Below, piece by piece: positions 14,906-23,368 of a DNA stretch of 36,528 nucleotides. The stretch covers positions 1 to 36,528 of the forward strand of contig CAVJHQ010000013.1 in NCBI GenBank assembly GCA_963649365.1, in the 5' to 3' direction. A program made the translations under genes and the position numbers. This stretch comes from Paratractidigestivibacter sp963649365 (GTDB taxonomy: Bacteria; Actinomycetota; Coriobacteriia; Coriobacteriales; Atopobiaceae). How positions within the stretch are numbered: the first letter of the stretch is position 1; each line of letters opens with the position of its first letter. The notes beneath the pieces were generated by a model that saw only the letters and a list, made by a program, of their open reading frames with translations, was not told the DNA's origin and did no database searches.

Positions 14906-17900
14906 TATGCATCAACCACCTTTCCGGTTGTCTTGTCGAGCCGCTGCGAGACCACGCGGCTCACGCCGTCGGCCTGCATGCTCACGCCGTAGAGGACGTC
15001 GGCCTGCTCCATCGTGCGCCGCTGGTGCGAGATGACGATGAGCTGGGTCGACTCCTTGAGCGCCTCGATCGCGTCGAGGAGCTTGGAGAGGTTCGAGTCG
15101 TCGAGCGCGGCCTCGACCTCGTCGAACACATAGAACGGGACGGTTCGCACCTTGTACACGGCGAAGAGAAGCGCGAGCGCGGTCAGGGACTTCTCGCCGC
15201 CGCTCATGAGCGTCATCTTCGTCAGGCGCTTGCCGCGGGGCTGCGCCGCGACCTCGATGCCGGTCTCCGCGAGGTTCTCGGGGTCCGTCATCTCGATATG
15301 CGCCTGCCCGCCGGGGAACAGCAGCGAGAAGATCTCGGAGAAGTTCTGGTTGACCTTGTCGAAGACGACGAGGAACTGGTTCTTCATCTTGCGGTCGATG
15401 GCCGCGTTGATCTTCTTGAGGGACGTGCGGGCGCTCTCGAGGTCGGCCACCTGCTCGCCGATGTAGTCGGCCCGCTCCTTAAGGCGCAGGTACTCGTCCA
15501 TCGCGACCTCGTTGACCGGCCCGATGCCCTCGATCTGGGCCTTGAGGGAGGCCACCTCGCGCTCGGCGGCGTCGCGGTCTTCGGGGGCGCTCACGCGCAG
15601 GGCCTCGTCGAGCACGGCCCCCGTCGCGGTGATGGCGTTGATGGCGCCCTCGACCTGCACCTCGAGCCGGCCCATGTCGACCTTGACCTCGTTGACCGAG
15701 GCTTTCGCGCGCTCAAGCTCGGCGCCGGCGGCGGCCACGGCCTCCTTGGCGTCGCCGATGGTGCGCTTGAGCGAGTCGGAGTCGGCCTCGGCGAGAGACG
15801 CGCGGTCCTTGAGGCGCGCGGCCCACTCGAGCGCCCGGCCGTGGACGGCCTCGTAACGGTCGTGCAGCGGGTCCACGCGCAGGCGCACCACGTCGAGGGC
15901 GCGGGAGCTCTCCTCGGTCGTCTTTATGCGCCGGTCGAGGTCCTCGACCCGACGGGCGCACTCGCGCTCGCGGGTGGCGGCGTTGCTCCTGCGCTCGGTG
16001 GCCATGGCGAGCTCGAGCCGCGCGTCGGAGAGCTCGCGGTTGGCGCGGCCGGATTCGCGGGTGGCGTCCTCCAGCGCGGCGCGCTTCTCGGCGAGCTCCT
16101 CGGCGAGCGAGTCCGCGAGCGAGCCCGCCTCCTTGGCGGCCGCGCGGTGCTTCTCGATGTCGCTCCGCGCCTCGGCGGCCTTTTCCTGGGCGGCCTCGCG
16201 GCGCTTCGCGACCTGGGCGCGCTCGGAGACGGCGTTGGCGTGCTGGCTCTCGAGCCGGCCGCGCTCGGAGGCGGCGGAGCTCAGCTCCGCCTGCAGGCGA
16301 GCGACCTCCCCCTTGGAAAGGGCGTGCGAGTCGCGCGTCTCCGCGAGCTCGAGCTCGAGCGCCGATACGGCGTCCCCCGAGGCGGCGAGCGCGTCGGAGA
16401 GCTGCGGGCGCTCCTTCTCGAGCGCGCGGATGCGCCGCTTGCGCTCGAGGGCGCCCGACTCGCTCGAGGCGACGCTTCCCACATGGACGCGCCCGTCGGG
16501 CAGAACGGTCGCGCCGTCCGCGGACACGTAGGTGAAGGCGGGCGCCTCCTCGTGGGCCATGACGGCCTCGGCGGCCGTGTCGACGAGCCTCACGTCGCCC
16601 AGGAGCGCCTCCAGAAGGCCGCGGGCCTCGTCGGCCACGCGCAGCCTCGACACCAGCGGCGTGCCCGGGCCGCCGTCGCCGTCCCCGCGCACGCGCGAGG
16701 CCTCCTTCGCGACGATGGCGGCGGCGCCCTGCGTGCCGGAGAGCCCCGCCCCCTCCTGCGCCACGGCGGACGCGTCGGCGGGCGTCGCCACGACGAGCGC
16801 GCCGAGGTCGTCGCCGAGGAAACGCTCGACGATGCCCTCGACCTCGGGCTCGGCGTCGATGAGGTCGGCCAGGCGGCACTCGACGCGCCCCTCGGCGGCC
16901 TTGCCGGAGGCGAGCGCGGCCGCGAGCGGGCTGGCCTTCTCCACCTGGGAGTCGACGGAGCGCAGCGCCTGGAGGGTCGCCTCCGCCGCCGAGAGCGCCG
17001 CCCGGGCGTCCTTCTCGGCCTTCCGCGCGGCCTGGAGCTCGTTGTTCTTCGCGTTGATAAGGTCGGCGAGCGACGAGAGCTCGGAGCGAGCCTCGGCAAG
17101 CTCTTCCTTGAGGCGCCCCTCGCGGTCGGAGCGCTCGGCCATGGCCTCCTCCGAGGTGGCGATGGTCTCGGCGAGCTGCGCCAGCCGGTCGGCGAACATC
17201 TCGTCCTCGACCTCGGAGTTGCCGATCCTGTCCTCGAGCTTCGCGTAGGCGAGGGTCTCGCGGTCGGCGTCGGAGCGGGCGGAGCGCTCGGCGGCCGAGA
17301 GGCGGTTGACCTCCGCCTCGAGGTCCTTGCGTGCCCGGACGGCCTTGGTCGAGGCCCCCTGCAGCTCCTCGACGCTTCGCTTGAGGTCGCGCTCGCGGAC
17401 ACCCAGGTCCGAGAGCTCGCCGGCCAGCCGCTCGTGCTCCGCCGCGGCCTCTCCGCGCTGCTTGCCCATGGTGGCGAGCTGGGTGCGCATCTCGGAGAGG
17501 CGCGACACCATGTTCTTGCCCTTCTCCTCCAGCAGGCGCATGTCGGAGTCCATGCGGCCGAGGATGTCCTGCATACGGCGGCGCTGCTCGCCGAGGTCGC
17601 CCACAAAGAGGCCCTTCTGCTCGAGCAGGCTCTGGAGCTTCTCGAGCTCGGCGGTCTTCTCGTCGCTGCGGTACTGGGCGAGCTCGACGGAGGCCTCCGC
17701 CTCCTTGCCGCGGGCGGCGAGGCGGTTGTAGTCCTCCTGCAGGCGGCGCAGGTCGTCGACGGCGAGCTGCACGGTCAGCTCCTGAAGGCGCTCGCCGAGG
17801 TCGTGGGCGCGCTTGGCCTTGTCGACCTGGCGCTCGAGCGGCTTCAGCTGGCGCGCGATCTCGCGGGAGACGACCTTGGCGCGCGCGAGGTTCTCGTCCA

Positions 17901-18450
17901 TGCTCGCGAGCTTGCGCATGGAGCGCTCCTTGCGCCGGCGGTGCTTGGAGATGTCGGCGGCCTCCTCGATGAGGCTGCGGCGCTCCTCGGGCCGGCTCGA
18001 GAGGACCGAGTCGAGCTTTCCCTGGCTGATGATGGAGTGCGTGTCCTTGCCCAGGCCCGAGTCGTGCAGGATGTCCTGGACGTCGCGCAGGCGAGAAGGG
18101 GCGTTGTTGATGAGGTACTCCGACTCGCCGGAGCGGTACATCCTGCGCGTGACGGCGACCTCGGAGAAGTCGATGGGCAGCATGTGGTCGGAGTTGTCGA
18201 GCACGAGCGTGACCTCGGCGAGGCCGACGGCGCCGCGCGCCGAGGAGCCCGAGAAGATCACGTCCTCCATAGCCTGGCCGCGCAGCATCTTCGCGCTCTG
18301 CTCGCCGAGGACCCACAGGATGGCGTCCGAGACGTTCGACTTGCCCGAGCCGTTCGGCCCCACGACCACGTTGAGGCCGGGGTCGAAGACCATCTGGGTC
18401 TTGTCCGCGAAGGACTTGAAACCCTTGAGCGTGAGCGACTTCAGATACAA
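14905..18450 (-). CDS. smc: Chromosome partition protein SMC (TTG start)
   Basis: SMC dimers condense and segregate the chromosome. The 1181 residues are full length: Walker A GPNGSGKSN (31-39), a long coiled coil, a hinge (about 505-650, with GRVECRLADLIDAEPEVEG), a returning coiled coil, then the ABC signature MSGGEKS (1082-1088) and Walker B FDEVEAALDD (from 1109). The start is TTG at 18450 in MYLKSLTLKGFKSF, preceded by AGAAAGG at good spacing. It lies 51 bases downstream of rnc. In mycobacteria and relatives a formamidopyrimidine-DNA glycosylase gene often sits between rnc and smc; it is missing here. No scpA or scpB gene is in the window. Confidence 0.97.
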   Translation of the reverse strand: MYLKSLTLKGFKSFADKTQMVFDPGLNVVVGPNGSGKSNVSDAILWVLGEQSAKMLRGQAMEDVIFSGSSARGAVGLAEVTLVLDNSDHMLPIDFSEVAVTRRMYRSGESEYLINNAPSRLRDVQDILHDSGLGKDTHSIISQGKLDSVLSSRPEERRSLIEEAADISKHRRRKERSMRKLASMDENLARAKVVSREIARQLKPLERQVDKAKRAHDLGERLQELTVQLAVDDLRRLQEDYNRLAARGKEAEASVELAQYRSDEKTAELEKLQSLLEQKGLFVGDLGEQRRRMQDILGRMDSDMRLLEEKGKNMVSRLSEMRTQLATMGKQRGEAAAEHERLAGELSDLGVRERDLKRSVEELQGASTKAVRARKDLEAEVNRLSAAERSARSDADRETLAYAKLEDRIGNSEVEDEMFADRLAQLAETIATSEEAMAERSDREGRLKEELAEARSELSSLADLINAKNNELQAARKAEKDARAALSAAEATLQALRSVDSQVEKASPLAAALASGKAAEGRVECRLADLIDAEPEVEGIVERFLGDDLGALVVATPADASAVAQEGAGLSGTQGAAAIVAKEASRVRGDGDGGPGTPLVSRLRVADEARGLLEALLGDVRLVDTAAEAVMAHEEAPAFTYVSADGATVLPDGRVHVGSVASSESGALERKRRIRALEKERPQLSDALAASGDAVSALELELAETRDSHALSKGEVARLQAELSSAASERGRLESQHANAVSERAQVAKRREAAQEKAAEARSDIEKHRAAAKEAGSLADSLAEELAEKRAALEDATRESGRANRELSDARLELAMATERRSNAATRERECARRVEDLDRRIKTTEESSRALDVVRLRVDPLHDRYEAVHGRALEWAARLKDRASLAEADSDSLKRTIGDAKEAVAAAGAELERAKASVNEVKVDMGRLEVQVEGAINAITATGAVLDEALRVSAPEDRDAAEREVASLKAQIEGIGPVNEVAMDEYLRLKERADYIGEQVADLESARTSLKKINAAIDRKMKNQFLVVFDKVNQNFSEIFSLLFPGGQAHIEMTDPENLAETGIEVAAQPRGKRLTKMTLMSGGEKSLTALALLFAVYKVRTVPFYVFDEVEAALDDSNLSKLLDAIEALKESTQLIVISHQRRTMEQADVLYGVSMQADGVSRVVSQRLDKTTGKVVDA

Positions 18451-18501
18451 GCGAGTGCCTTTCTGCGCAGGCCCGGCAGGCGTGCGCGGCGACGAGAATA
18501 C

Positions 18502-19230
18502 CTAGTTGGTGAACCCCTCGTGCTCGAAGTCGCCCTCCTGGGCGTACCCGAGGTTCACGAGCGCGTCGGCGGCGGCCGCGCTCTCGGAGGCCTTCTTCGA
18601 GGGGCCCTTGCCGCGGCCGATCCGGCGCCCCTCGACCATGGCGACCGAGGTGAAGGTCGGCGTGTGGGCGGGCCCCTCCTCGCCGACGAGCTTGTACTCG
18701 GGGCCGCAGCGCATGTCACGCTGCGTGACTTCCTGCAGGCGGGACTTGGCGCTGATGGGCTTCTTCGCGAGGTCGGGCGAGACGTGCGGCCCGAGCGTCC
18801 GCGCCACGAAGTCGTGGGTGGCCTCGTAGCCGGCGTCCAGGTAGAGCGCCCCCACGAGCGACTCGTAGACGTTCTCGAGCGCCGAGTGCATGCCGCGCGC
18901 TCCGGTGCCCTTCTCGGACTCGCCCATCACGATGAGCTCCGCGACGCCGAGTCCCTCGCACACCATGGAGAGCATCTTGCCCGAGACGAGCGCGATCTTG
19001 AGCTGGGAGAGCTCGCCCTCGTTCATCGCGGGGTAGCGCTCGTAGAGGTCGGTCGCCACGATGGCTCCGAGCACCGAGTCGCCGAGGAACTCGAGGCGCT
19101 CGTAGGAGAGCTTCGTGCGGGCGCCCTCGACGGCGGACGGGTGCGTCAGGGCCCGCTCCAGGAGCGTTTTGTCCGTGAACTCGTGGCCGCAGACTGCTTC
19201 CGCGGCCTCGAGGCGCTTGTGCATCTTCAA
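18502..19230 (-). CDS. rnc: Ribonuclease III (TTG start)
   Basis: RNase III cleaves double-stranded RNA in rRNA and mRNA processing. The 242 residues have the signature ERLEFLGDSVL (44-54) and the second catalytic acidic site ENVYESLVGALYLD (with Glu123). A double-stranded RNA binding domain follows (about 165-235, ending SESAAAADALVNLGY). The preferred start is TTG at 19230, eight bases after AAGAAGGA; an ATG two codons later (19224) is too far from it. The gene sits 18 bases after acpP. Identification is secure, the start less so. Confidence 0.95.
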   Translation of the reverse strand: MKMHKRLEAAEAVCGHEFTDKTLLERALTHPSAVEGARTKLSYERLEFLGDSVLGAIVATDLYERYPAMNEGELSQLKIALVSGKMLSMVCEGLGVAELIVMGESEKGTGARGMHSALENVYESLVGALYLDAGYEATHDFVARTLGPHVSPDLAKKPISAKSRLQEVTQRDMRCGPEYKLVGEEGPAHTPTFTSVAMVEGRRIGRGKGPSKKASESAAAADALVNLGYAQEGDFEHEGFTN

Positions 19231-19248
19231 AAGACGTGTCCTTCTTGC

Positions 19249-19488
19249 CTACTGGGCGCTCTCGATGGCGTCGACGACCTGCCCGACGGTGGCGATCTTC
19301 TCGACCGCCTCGTCGTCCATGGTGGTCTCGAACTCGTCCTCGAGGGCGGTCACGAGCTCGAGCAGGTCGAAGGAGTCGGCGCCGAGGTCCTTGAGGTTGG
19401 TGTCCTCGGCGAGCTCGACCTCCTCGTCGATGTCGAGGGTGTCGTTGACGATCTCGATGACCTTGGAAAGAATCTCCTGGCGATCCAT
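19249..19488 (-). CDS. acpP: Acyl carrier protein
   Basis: ACP carries growing acyl chains as thioesters on a 4'-phosphopantetheine arm. The 79-residue acidic protein has the modification motif GADSFDLLEL with Ser39. A strong ribosome binding site (AAGGAGGA) precedes the ATG. It lies between plsX and rnc, a conserved bacterial order (plsX/fab genes-acpP-rnc). A GC-rich stem-loop sits just upstream in the 72-base gap to plsX. Confidence 0.96.
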   Translation of the reverse strand: MDRQEILSKVIEIVNDTLDIDEEVELAEDTNLKDLGADSFDLLELVTALEDEFETTMDDEAVEKIATVGQVVDAIESAQ

Positions 19489-19503
19489 TAGGTCCTCCTT
19501 ACG

Positions 19504-19520
19504 GCGGGCGCGGGGCCCGC
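19504..19520 (-). other. Small GC-rich stem-loop in the plsX-acpP gap
   Basis: GCGGGC (19504-19509) and GCCCGC (19515-19520) with a five-base loop lie just upstream of the acpP ribosome binding site. There is no T-tract. It could be an mRNA processing or stability element that raises acpP above plsX, or have no role. Confidence 0.3.
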
Positions 19521-19560
19521 GGTCGCGGTTCTTGAACAGGCGTGGACTAGATATTACCCG

Positions 19561-20550
19561 TTACGCGGAGACGGCGCAGGCCTGCGCGATCTTGGCGGGG
19601 AGGTCGGCGCGCGCGGCCGAGGCGCAGTGCAGCACGCCCATCTTCACGGCCTCGGCGCTCGTGGCCCCGTGGCCCTTGACCACGGGAGCCTTGAGGCCCA
19701 GGAGGATGGCGCCGCCGTACTCGTGGCCGGACAGCTCGCCGGACATGGACTTGAGCGCGCCCTTGAGCAGCGCGAGGCCGAGCTTGTTCGCAAGGCTCGC
19801 GCCCATGGCCTCCTTGAGGCGGCCCAGGACGAACTTGCCGGTGCCCTCGATGGACTTCAGGGCGACGTTGCCGGTGAAGCCGTCCGTGACGATGACGTCG
19901 AACGAGTCGCCGAGGATATCGGTGCCCTCGGCGTTGCCCGCGAAGCCGCAGTCGGCGGCGGCGAGGGCCTCGTGGTACGCGAGGGCGGTCTCCGAGCCCT
20001 TCGTCTCCTCGGAGCCGTTGCACAAAAGGCCCACGCGGGCGCGGTCGACGCCGAGGGCGACCTTGGCATAGGCGCGCCCCATGTGCGCGAACTGGACGAT
20101 GACGTCGGGCTTGACGTCGGCGTTGGCCCCCATGTCGAGAAACACCGTCTTGTGGGACCCCTTGCCCGGGAAGGGCAGGGCGAGGGCGGGGCGCTTGATG
20201 CCCTTGAGGCGCCCGATGCCGAAGGTGGACGCCGTCAGAACGGCGCCCGTCGAGCCGGCCGAGAAGAGCCCGTCGGCCTCGCCCGCCCTGACCGCCGCCG
20301 CGGCGCGGACGATGGAGGCGTCCTTCTTGCGGCGCACGGCCGCCGCGGGGTGCTCGGCCATGCCGATGACCTCGGTGCAGGGCAGCGCGCGGGCACGGTC
20401 GTGCTTGGAGCAGAACGCCTCGACGACGCCGGGGGCGCCGGCCACGAGCACGGAGAGCTCGGGGTCGGCCTCGAGCGCGGCCGCCACGCCCTCCAGGACG
20501 ACGGAGGGCTCCTTGTCCGAGCCCATCACATCAACGCAAACGGTAACCAT
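19561..20550 (-). CDS. plsX: Phosphate acyltransferase PlsX
   Basis: PlsX converts acyl-ACP to acyl-phosphate, the donor for PlsY in phospholipid synthesis. The 329 residues begin VTVCVDVMGSDKEP, close to the family DAMGGD motif. FSAGSTGAVL, FLDMGANADVKP, VGLLCNGSEETKG and VTDGFTGNVALKS follow as in other PlsX proteins. The start follows GGAGG by four bases. It is the first gene of the run to ffh; a terminator lies upstream between it and rpmF, so it needs its own promoter. Acyl-ACP from acpP is its substrate. Confidence 0.96.
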   Translation of the reverse strand: MVTVCVDVMGSDKEPSVVLEGVAAALEADPELSVLVAGAPGVVEAFCSKHDRARALPCTEVIGMAEHPAAAVRRKKDASIVRAAAAVRAGEADGLFSAGSTGAVLTASTFGIGRLKGIKRPALALPFPGKGSHKTVFLDMGANADVKPDVIVQFAHMGRAYAKVALGVDRARVGLLCNGSEETKGSETALAYHEALAAADCGFAGNAEGTDILGDSFDVIVTDGFTGNVALKSIEGTGKFVLGRLKEAMGASLANKLGLALLKGALKSMSGELSGHEYGGAILLGLKAPVVKGHGATSAEAVKMGVLHCASAARADLPAKIAQACAVSA

Positions 20551-20586
20551 TCATCCTCCAAAGAGAGGGTACTCATCAACCTTCTT

Positions 20587-20592
20587 AGTATA
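20587..20592 (-). promoter_or_regulatory. Candidate -10 for the plsX-acpP-rnc-smc-ftsY-ffh run
   Basis: TATACT on the minus strand lies 37 bases upstream of plsX and downstream of the rpmF terminator. No good -35 is present, as the upstream bases are GC-rich. A promoter is required here by layout. Confidence 0.45.
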
Positions 20593-20636
20593 CGGCAGCT
20601 GAGCCGCGCGGCCGTTCAGCGCAGGCCGCTCCCCCA

Positions 20637-20672
20637 CCAAAAAAGGTGACCGTCGGATGACGGCCACCTTTT
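20637..20672 (-). terminator. Intrinsic terminator after rpmF
   Basis: On the minus strand a 14-bp stem (20672-20659 with 20654-20641, one G-T pair), loop ATCC, is followed by TTGG after a run of six T. It separates rpmF from plsX. Confidence 0.85.
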
Positions 20673-20704
20673 AAGCTCATCGACTATCTTGTGAGGCTCA
20701 AGAG

Positions 20705-20887
20705 CTACTCGGAGACGACGACGACCTCGCGGTCCTTGTAGTAGCCGCAGTTCGGGCACACGTGGTGCGGGAGCTTGGGAGCGCCGCACTGCGGGCACAC
20801 GGAACGAGCAGCCACGGTGAGCTTGCTGTTCGCCGAACGACGGGAGTGGGTGGCGCCGCGGCCCTTCTTTTGCTTGGGTACTGCCAT
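20705..20887 (-). CDS. rpmF: 50S ribosomal protein L32 (zinc-binding form)
   Basis: The 60-residue protein begins MAVPKQKKGRGATHSRRS, the L32 hallmark, and has a four-Cys zinc ribbon, CPQC and CPNC. The ATG at 20887 follows AGAGG; the frame is open 11 codons further without family resemblance. It lies downstream of yceD, as in many bacteria, but with a 186-base gap carrying its own promoter and followed by its own terminator. Confidence 0.96.
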   Translation of the reverse strand: MAVPKQKKGRGATHSRRSANSKLTVAARSVCPQCGAPKLPHHVCPNCGYYKDREVVVVSE

Positions 20888-20973
20888 GATGAACCTCTCA
20901 GACTTCTCTTCCAACGTCATCGGGGCGCTTCTGCGCGCCGTGACGGCCTATCTCCAAATTTCAAGCGTCGATA

Positions 20974-21006
20974 ACTATACCATGTTCCGGCGCCTTTGGC
21001 ACTATA
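20974..21006 (-). promoter_or_regulatory. rpmF promoter (with overlapping second -10)
   Basis: On the minus strand GTGCCA (21002-20997) is followed by a 17-base spacer and TATAGT (20979-20974), with an extended -10 TGG. A second TATAGT at 21006-21001 overlaps the -35 and could be another start. The untranslated leader would be about 80 bases. In the 186-base gap from 20888 to 21073 the only other structure seen is a short hairpin (GGCGC/GCGCC) in the leader. Confidence 0.6.
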
Positions 21007-21073
21007 CAGCATTTCTCCAAAAAGCGAGACGGACTTCGGCCGCGGGCGACGAGGCGCGGGCCGGCGCCCTCCC

Positions 21074-21631
21074 CTACTCCTGGTCGTCGAGCTTAAGGTC
21101 GGCCAGGGCCGCGAACGGGCTCGCCGGGCGGCGCGACTCCTCGACCTGGGCGGCGTGCCCGCAGTCGACCTCGTTGAGGTTCTCGCCGCAGACCGGGCAG
21201 AGGCCCTTGCAGTCGGGCTTGCAGAGCACGACGAAGGGCGTCTCCATGATCAGCGAGGTGTCGAGCGCCTCGGCCAGGTCGATCGTGTCGTCCGGCAGGA
21301 CGAGGGCGTAGTCGAGGTCGTCGTCGGACTCCTCGTCCTTCTCGTCCTCGGGCTCCTCGAACAGGTAGTACTCGTCGACCTCGCCGGCGATGTCGAACTC
21401 GGCGTCCTCCAGGCAGCGGTCGCAGGTGCCGACCACGTGGCAGCGGATCATGCCGGTGACGAGGATGCCCTCGCCGGCGTTGGTGAGGGCGAGGTCGTAG
21501 TCGATGCCGCCGGGCAGCGCGAACTCGTGCTGGCCGAGGGCATAGCTCGCCTCATCGAGATGGCCCTCGACCGGCAGGGTGTCCCCGGGGTTGGCGAGCC
21601 TCTCGTCGAGCTGGAAAATAACGGGCTGCAT
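21074..21631 (-). CDS. yceD: YceD/DUF177 family protein
   Basis: YceD-family proteins are linked to 23S rRNA accumulation and often pair with rpmF. The 185 residues include RCHVVGTCDRCLEDAEF, a very acidic stretch (EEPEDEKDEESDDDLD, about 110-125), and the C-terminal Cys cluster CKPDCKGLCPVCGENLN followed by VDCGH, typical of Gram-positive members and possibly metal-binding. The start at ATG 21631 follows CGAGG; a TTG at 21658 is possible and would overlap the upstream gene. It lies 20 bases after the SepIVA-like gene. Confidence 0.85.
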   Translation of the reverse strand: MQPVIFQLDERLANPGDTLPVEGHLDEASYALGQHEFALPGGIDYDLALTNAGEGILVTGMIRCHVVGTCDRCLEDAEFDIAGEVDEYYLFEEPEDEKDEESDDDLDYALVLPDDTIDLAEALDTSLIMETPFVVLCKPDCKGLCPVCGENLNEVDCGHAAQVEESRRPASPFAALADLKLDDQE

Positions 21632-21651
21632 GGTGAAAAACCTCGTATCCG

Positions 21652-22149
21652 TTACCAAGGCACGTTGTTCGTGGTGTTGCGCGCGCCGGAGTTCTCGTCG
21701 AGCGTCTGGCGGACGCGGGTGACGGAGCCGGTGAGGCTCTTGAGGTTCTCCTCGAGGTGCGCGAGCACGGTGTCGGCGTACTCCTCGGCGTTGTAGCGGG
21801 TGTCGCGCTCGTACTGGGAGGCCTGGTCGCGGATGGCGTCGGCCTGCTGCTGGGCGAGGCGCACGACCTCCTGGTCGCCCGCGAGAATCATGGCCTGCTG
21901 CTGGGCGTCGGCGATGATGGAGGACGCCTGCTGCTGGGCGCGGTCGAGCGTCTCCTGCTCCTCCTTGACGATGCGGCGGGCGTCGGTGAACTCCTGCGGG
22001 AAGACGCGCCGGATATCGTCCAGGACCTCGTAGACCTGCTCCGCGTCGATGATTTTCTTCTGGCCGCCGCCGGTCAAGGGCGACTTGGCCTCGCTCACGA
22101 TCTGCTCGAGCTCATTGACGAGGCTCTCGATTTCCTCACCCGGCTGCAT
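21652..22149 (-). CDS. Coiled-coil protein resembling DivIVA/SepIVA
   Basis: The 165-residue protein is almost wholly helical and hydrophilic. It has an N-terminal helix (EEIESLVNELEQIVSEA), a Gly-rich break, and a Gln/Ala-rich coiled coil at about 65-125 (RAQQQASSIIADAQQQAMIL, then LAQQQADAIRDQ) like the C-terminal part of DivIVA-type proteins. There is no signal or membrane segment. It lies between coaD and yceD-rpmF. In mycobacteria the septation factor SepIVA (Rv2927c) occupies the same place beside yceD (Rv2926c) and rnc (Rv2925c). By that context a role in septation or envelope growth is inferred. The start at 22149 follows AAAGGAGA. It could instead be a generic ATP synthase b-like coil. 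Confidence 0.7.
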   Translation of the reverse strand: MQPGEEIESLVNELEQIVSEAKSPLTGGGQKKIIDAEQVYEVLDDIRRVFPQEFTDARRIVKEEQETLDRAQQQASSIIADAQQQAMILAGDQEVVRLAQQQADAIRDQASQYERDTRYNAEEYADTVLAHLEENLKSLTGSVTRVRQTLDENSGARNTTNNVPW

Positions 22150-22238
22150 CCAGGTCTCCTTTCGCAAATACGCGCAGCCGCCAAGGGCCGGCGGCGCGTC
22201 CTCTGCTCTCTTAACTGATTTATGGTACCAGATAAACG

Positions 22239-22257
22239 CCGGGACGTTTACTCCCGG
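22239..22257 (-). other. Short hairpin with the coaD stop codon in its loop
   Basis: CCGGGA and TCCCGG pair across a seven-base loop that contains the coaD TAA (22250-22248). It is followed on the minus strand by CGTTTATC. It may be a weak terminator or attenuator before the SepIVA-like gene. The 98-base gap also contains TGGTACCA and AT-rich bases at 22210-22236 that could include a promoter. Confidence 0.4.
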
Positions 22258-22775
22258 GCAGCGCCGCCGAACCGTTCCTTCAAACGCTCGTTCACGTTCG
22301 GGGGCACGAGCATCTGGACGCTCGCCCCCATGGAGGAGATCTCGCGGACGATCGAGGAGCTCACGTAGCCGTACTCGGGGCTCGACATGACGAAGACGCT
22401 CTCGAGCTCGGGGGCGAGGTGGCAGTTGAGGTCGGCCTGCTGGAGCTCGTACTCGAAGTCGGTCATGGCACGCAGGCCCTTGACCACCGCGTCGGCCCCC
22501 TCCGCGCGGCAGAAGTCGACGAGAAGCCCGCGAAACGGCTTGACCTCGACGTCGTCGACGCCCTCGGCCGCGAGCGCCTCCGAGATCATGTCGACGCGCT
22601 CGTCGAGCGAGAAGGACGGCCCGGTGCCGCGCTTGCCCACGGAGGCGGCGACGGCCACCGTCACCTGCCCGAACAGGCGCCGTGTGCGCATGATCACGTC
22701 CAGGTGGCCCAAGGTCACCGGGTCGAAGGTGCCGGGAACGACGACGTGCTCGACCTTCGCCTTGCTTCTGCTCAT
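22248..22775 (-). CDS. coaD: Phosphopantetheine adenylyltransferase
   Basis: CoaD makes dephospho-CoA from 4'-phosphopantetheine and ATP. The 175 residues carry GTFDPVTLGHLDV (15-27, with the TxGH nucleotide motif) and the SSSIVRE motif near the C terminus (cf. ISSTxxR). Its ATGA start overlaps the rsmD stop by four bases, so translation is coupled. It ends the asp23-fakA-recG-rsmD-coaD run. Its product ultimately supplies the ACP arm used by acpP nearby. Confidence 0.95.
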   Translation of the reverse strand: MSRSKAKVEHVVVPGTFDPVTLGHLDVIMRTRRLFGQVTVAVAASVGKRGTGPSFSLDERVDMISEALAAEGVDDVEVKPFRGLLVDFCRAEGADAVVKGLRAMTDFEYELQQADLNCHLAPELESVFVMSSPEYGYVSSSIVREISSMGASVQMLVPPNVNERLKERFGGAARE

Positions 22776-23368
22776 CGGGAAAGCTCCTCTTCCGCTGCGT
22801 ACACCATGAGGTCGACGGTGGTGACCCCCTGGCTCTTCGATTTGGCGGGCGCGAGCGCGCCGCCGGATATGCCCGGGGCCTTGGAGGCGTGCTCGTAGAC
22901 GACGATCGCCTCGTCCGCGAGCGCCCCGTGCGCGGCGAGCGCGTCGACGAGCGCCCTCACGCGCGCCGCCTCGACCGCATAGGGAGGGTCGAGGAAGACG
23001 ACGCCGAAGGGGCCGCCCGGTATGCGCCCCTGCTCGGCCAGGGCCACCGCGTCGCCCGCCACCGCGCGCCACTCCGAGGGGTCGGCGCGAAGCGAGCGGG
23101 TGGCCGTGCGCTTGATGCGGGCCACGGCCGAGCGGTCGAGGTCGACGAAGGTGGCGCTGGCCGCCCCGCGGCTCACGAGCTCGAAGCCCATGGCGCCGGA
23201 GCCGGCGAAGGCGTCCAGGACGCTCATGCCGGAGAGGTCGAGCCCGGCCGCCGAGAGGATCATGGACGCGAAGCGCTCGCGGTTGCGGTCCGTCGTGGGG
23301 CGCGTCACGGCGCGGCCCTGCGGGGCCTCGACCGAAAGGCCTTTCCATTTGCCGCCGACTATCCTCAT
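22772..23368 (-). CDS. rsmD: 16S rRNA (guanine966-N2)-methyltransferase
   Basis: RsmD methylates G966 of 16S rRNA in the 30S subunit. The 198 residues begin MRIVGGKWKG, have RPTTDRNRE (23-31), SAM-binding DAFAGSGAMG (52-61) and the catalytic DPPY (127-130). The start overlaps the recG stop by four bases (ATGA), which fixes it; the longer upstream frame is inside recG. The recG-rsmD-coaD order is common. Confidence 0.94.
   Translation of the reverse strand: MRIVGGKWKGLSVEAPQGRAVTRPTTDRNRERFASMILSAAGLDLSGMSVLDAFAGSGAMGFELVSRGAASATFVDLDRSAVARIKRTATRSLRADPSEWRAVAGDAVALAEQGRIPGGPFGVVFLDPPYAVEAARVRALVDALAAHGALADEAIVVYEHASKAPGISGGALAPAKSKSQGVTTVDLMVYAAEEELSR

Noticed and set aside
12860..14992. A 710-codon plus-strand open frame opposite ffh and ftsY
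   Set aside because: Antisense shadow of two well-recognised GTPases.
15025..19491. A 1488-codon open frame on the plus strand opposite smc, rnc and acpP
   Set aside because: It is the antisense of secure genes; the translation is a run of L/V/G/R/E/D with no motif, as expected from high-GC codon use.
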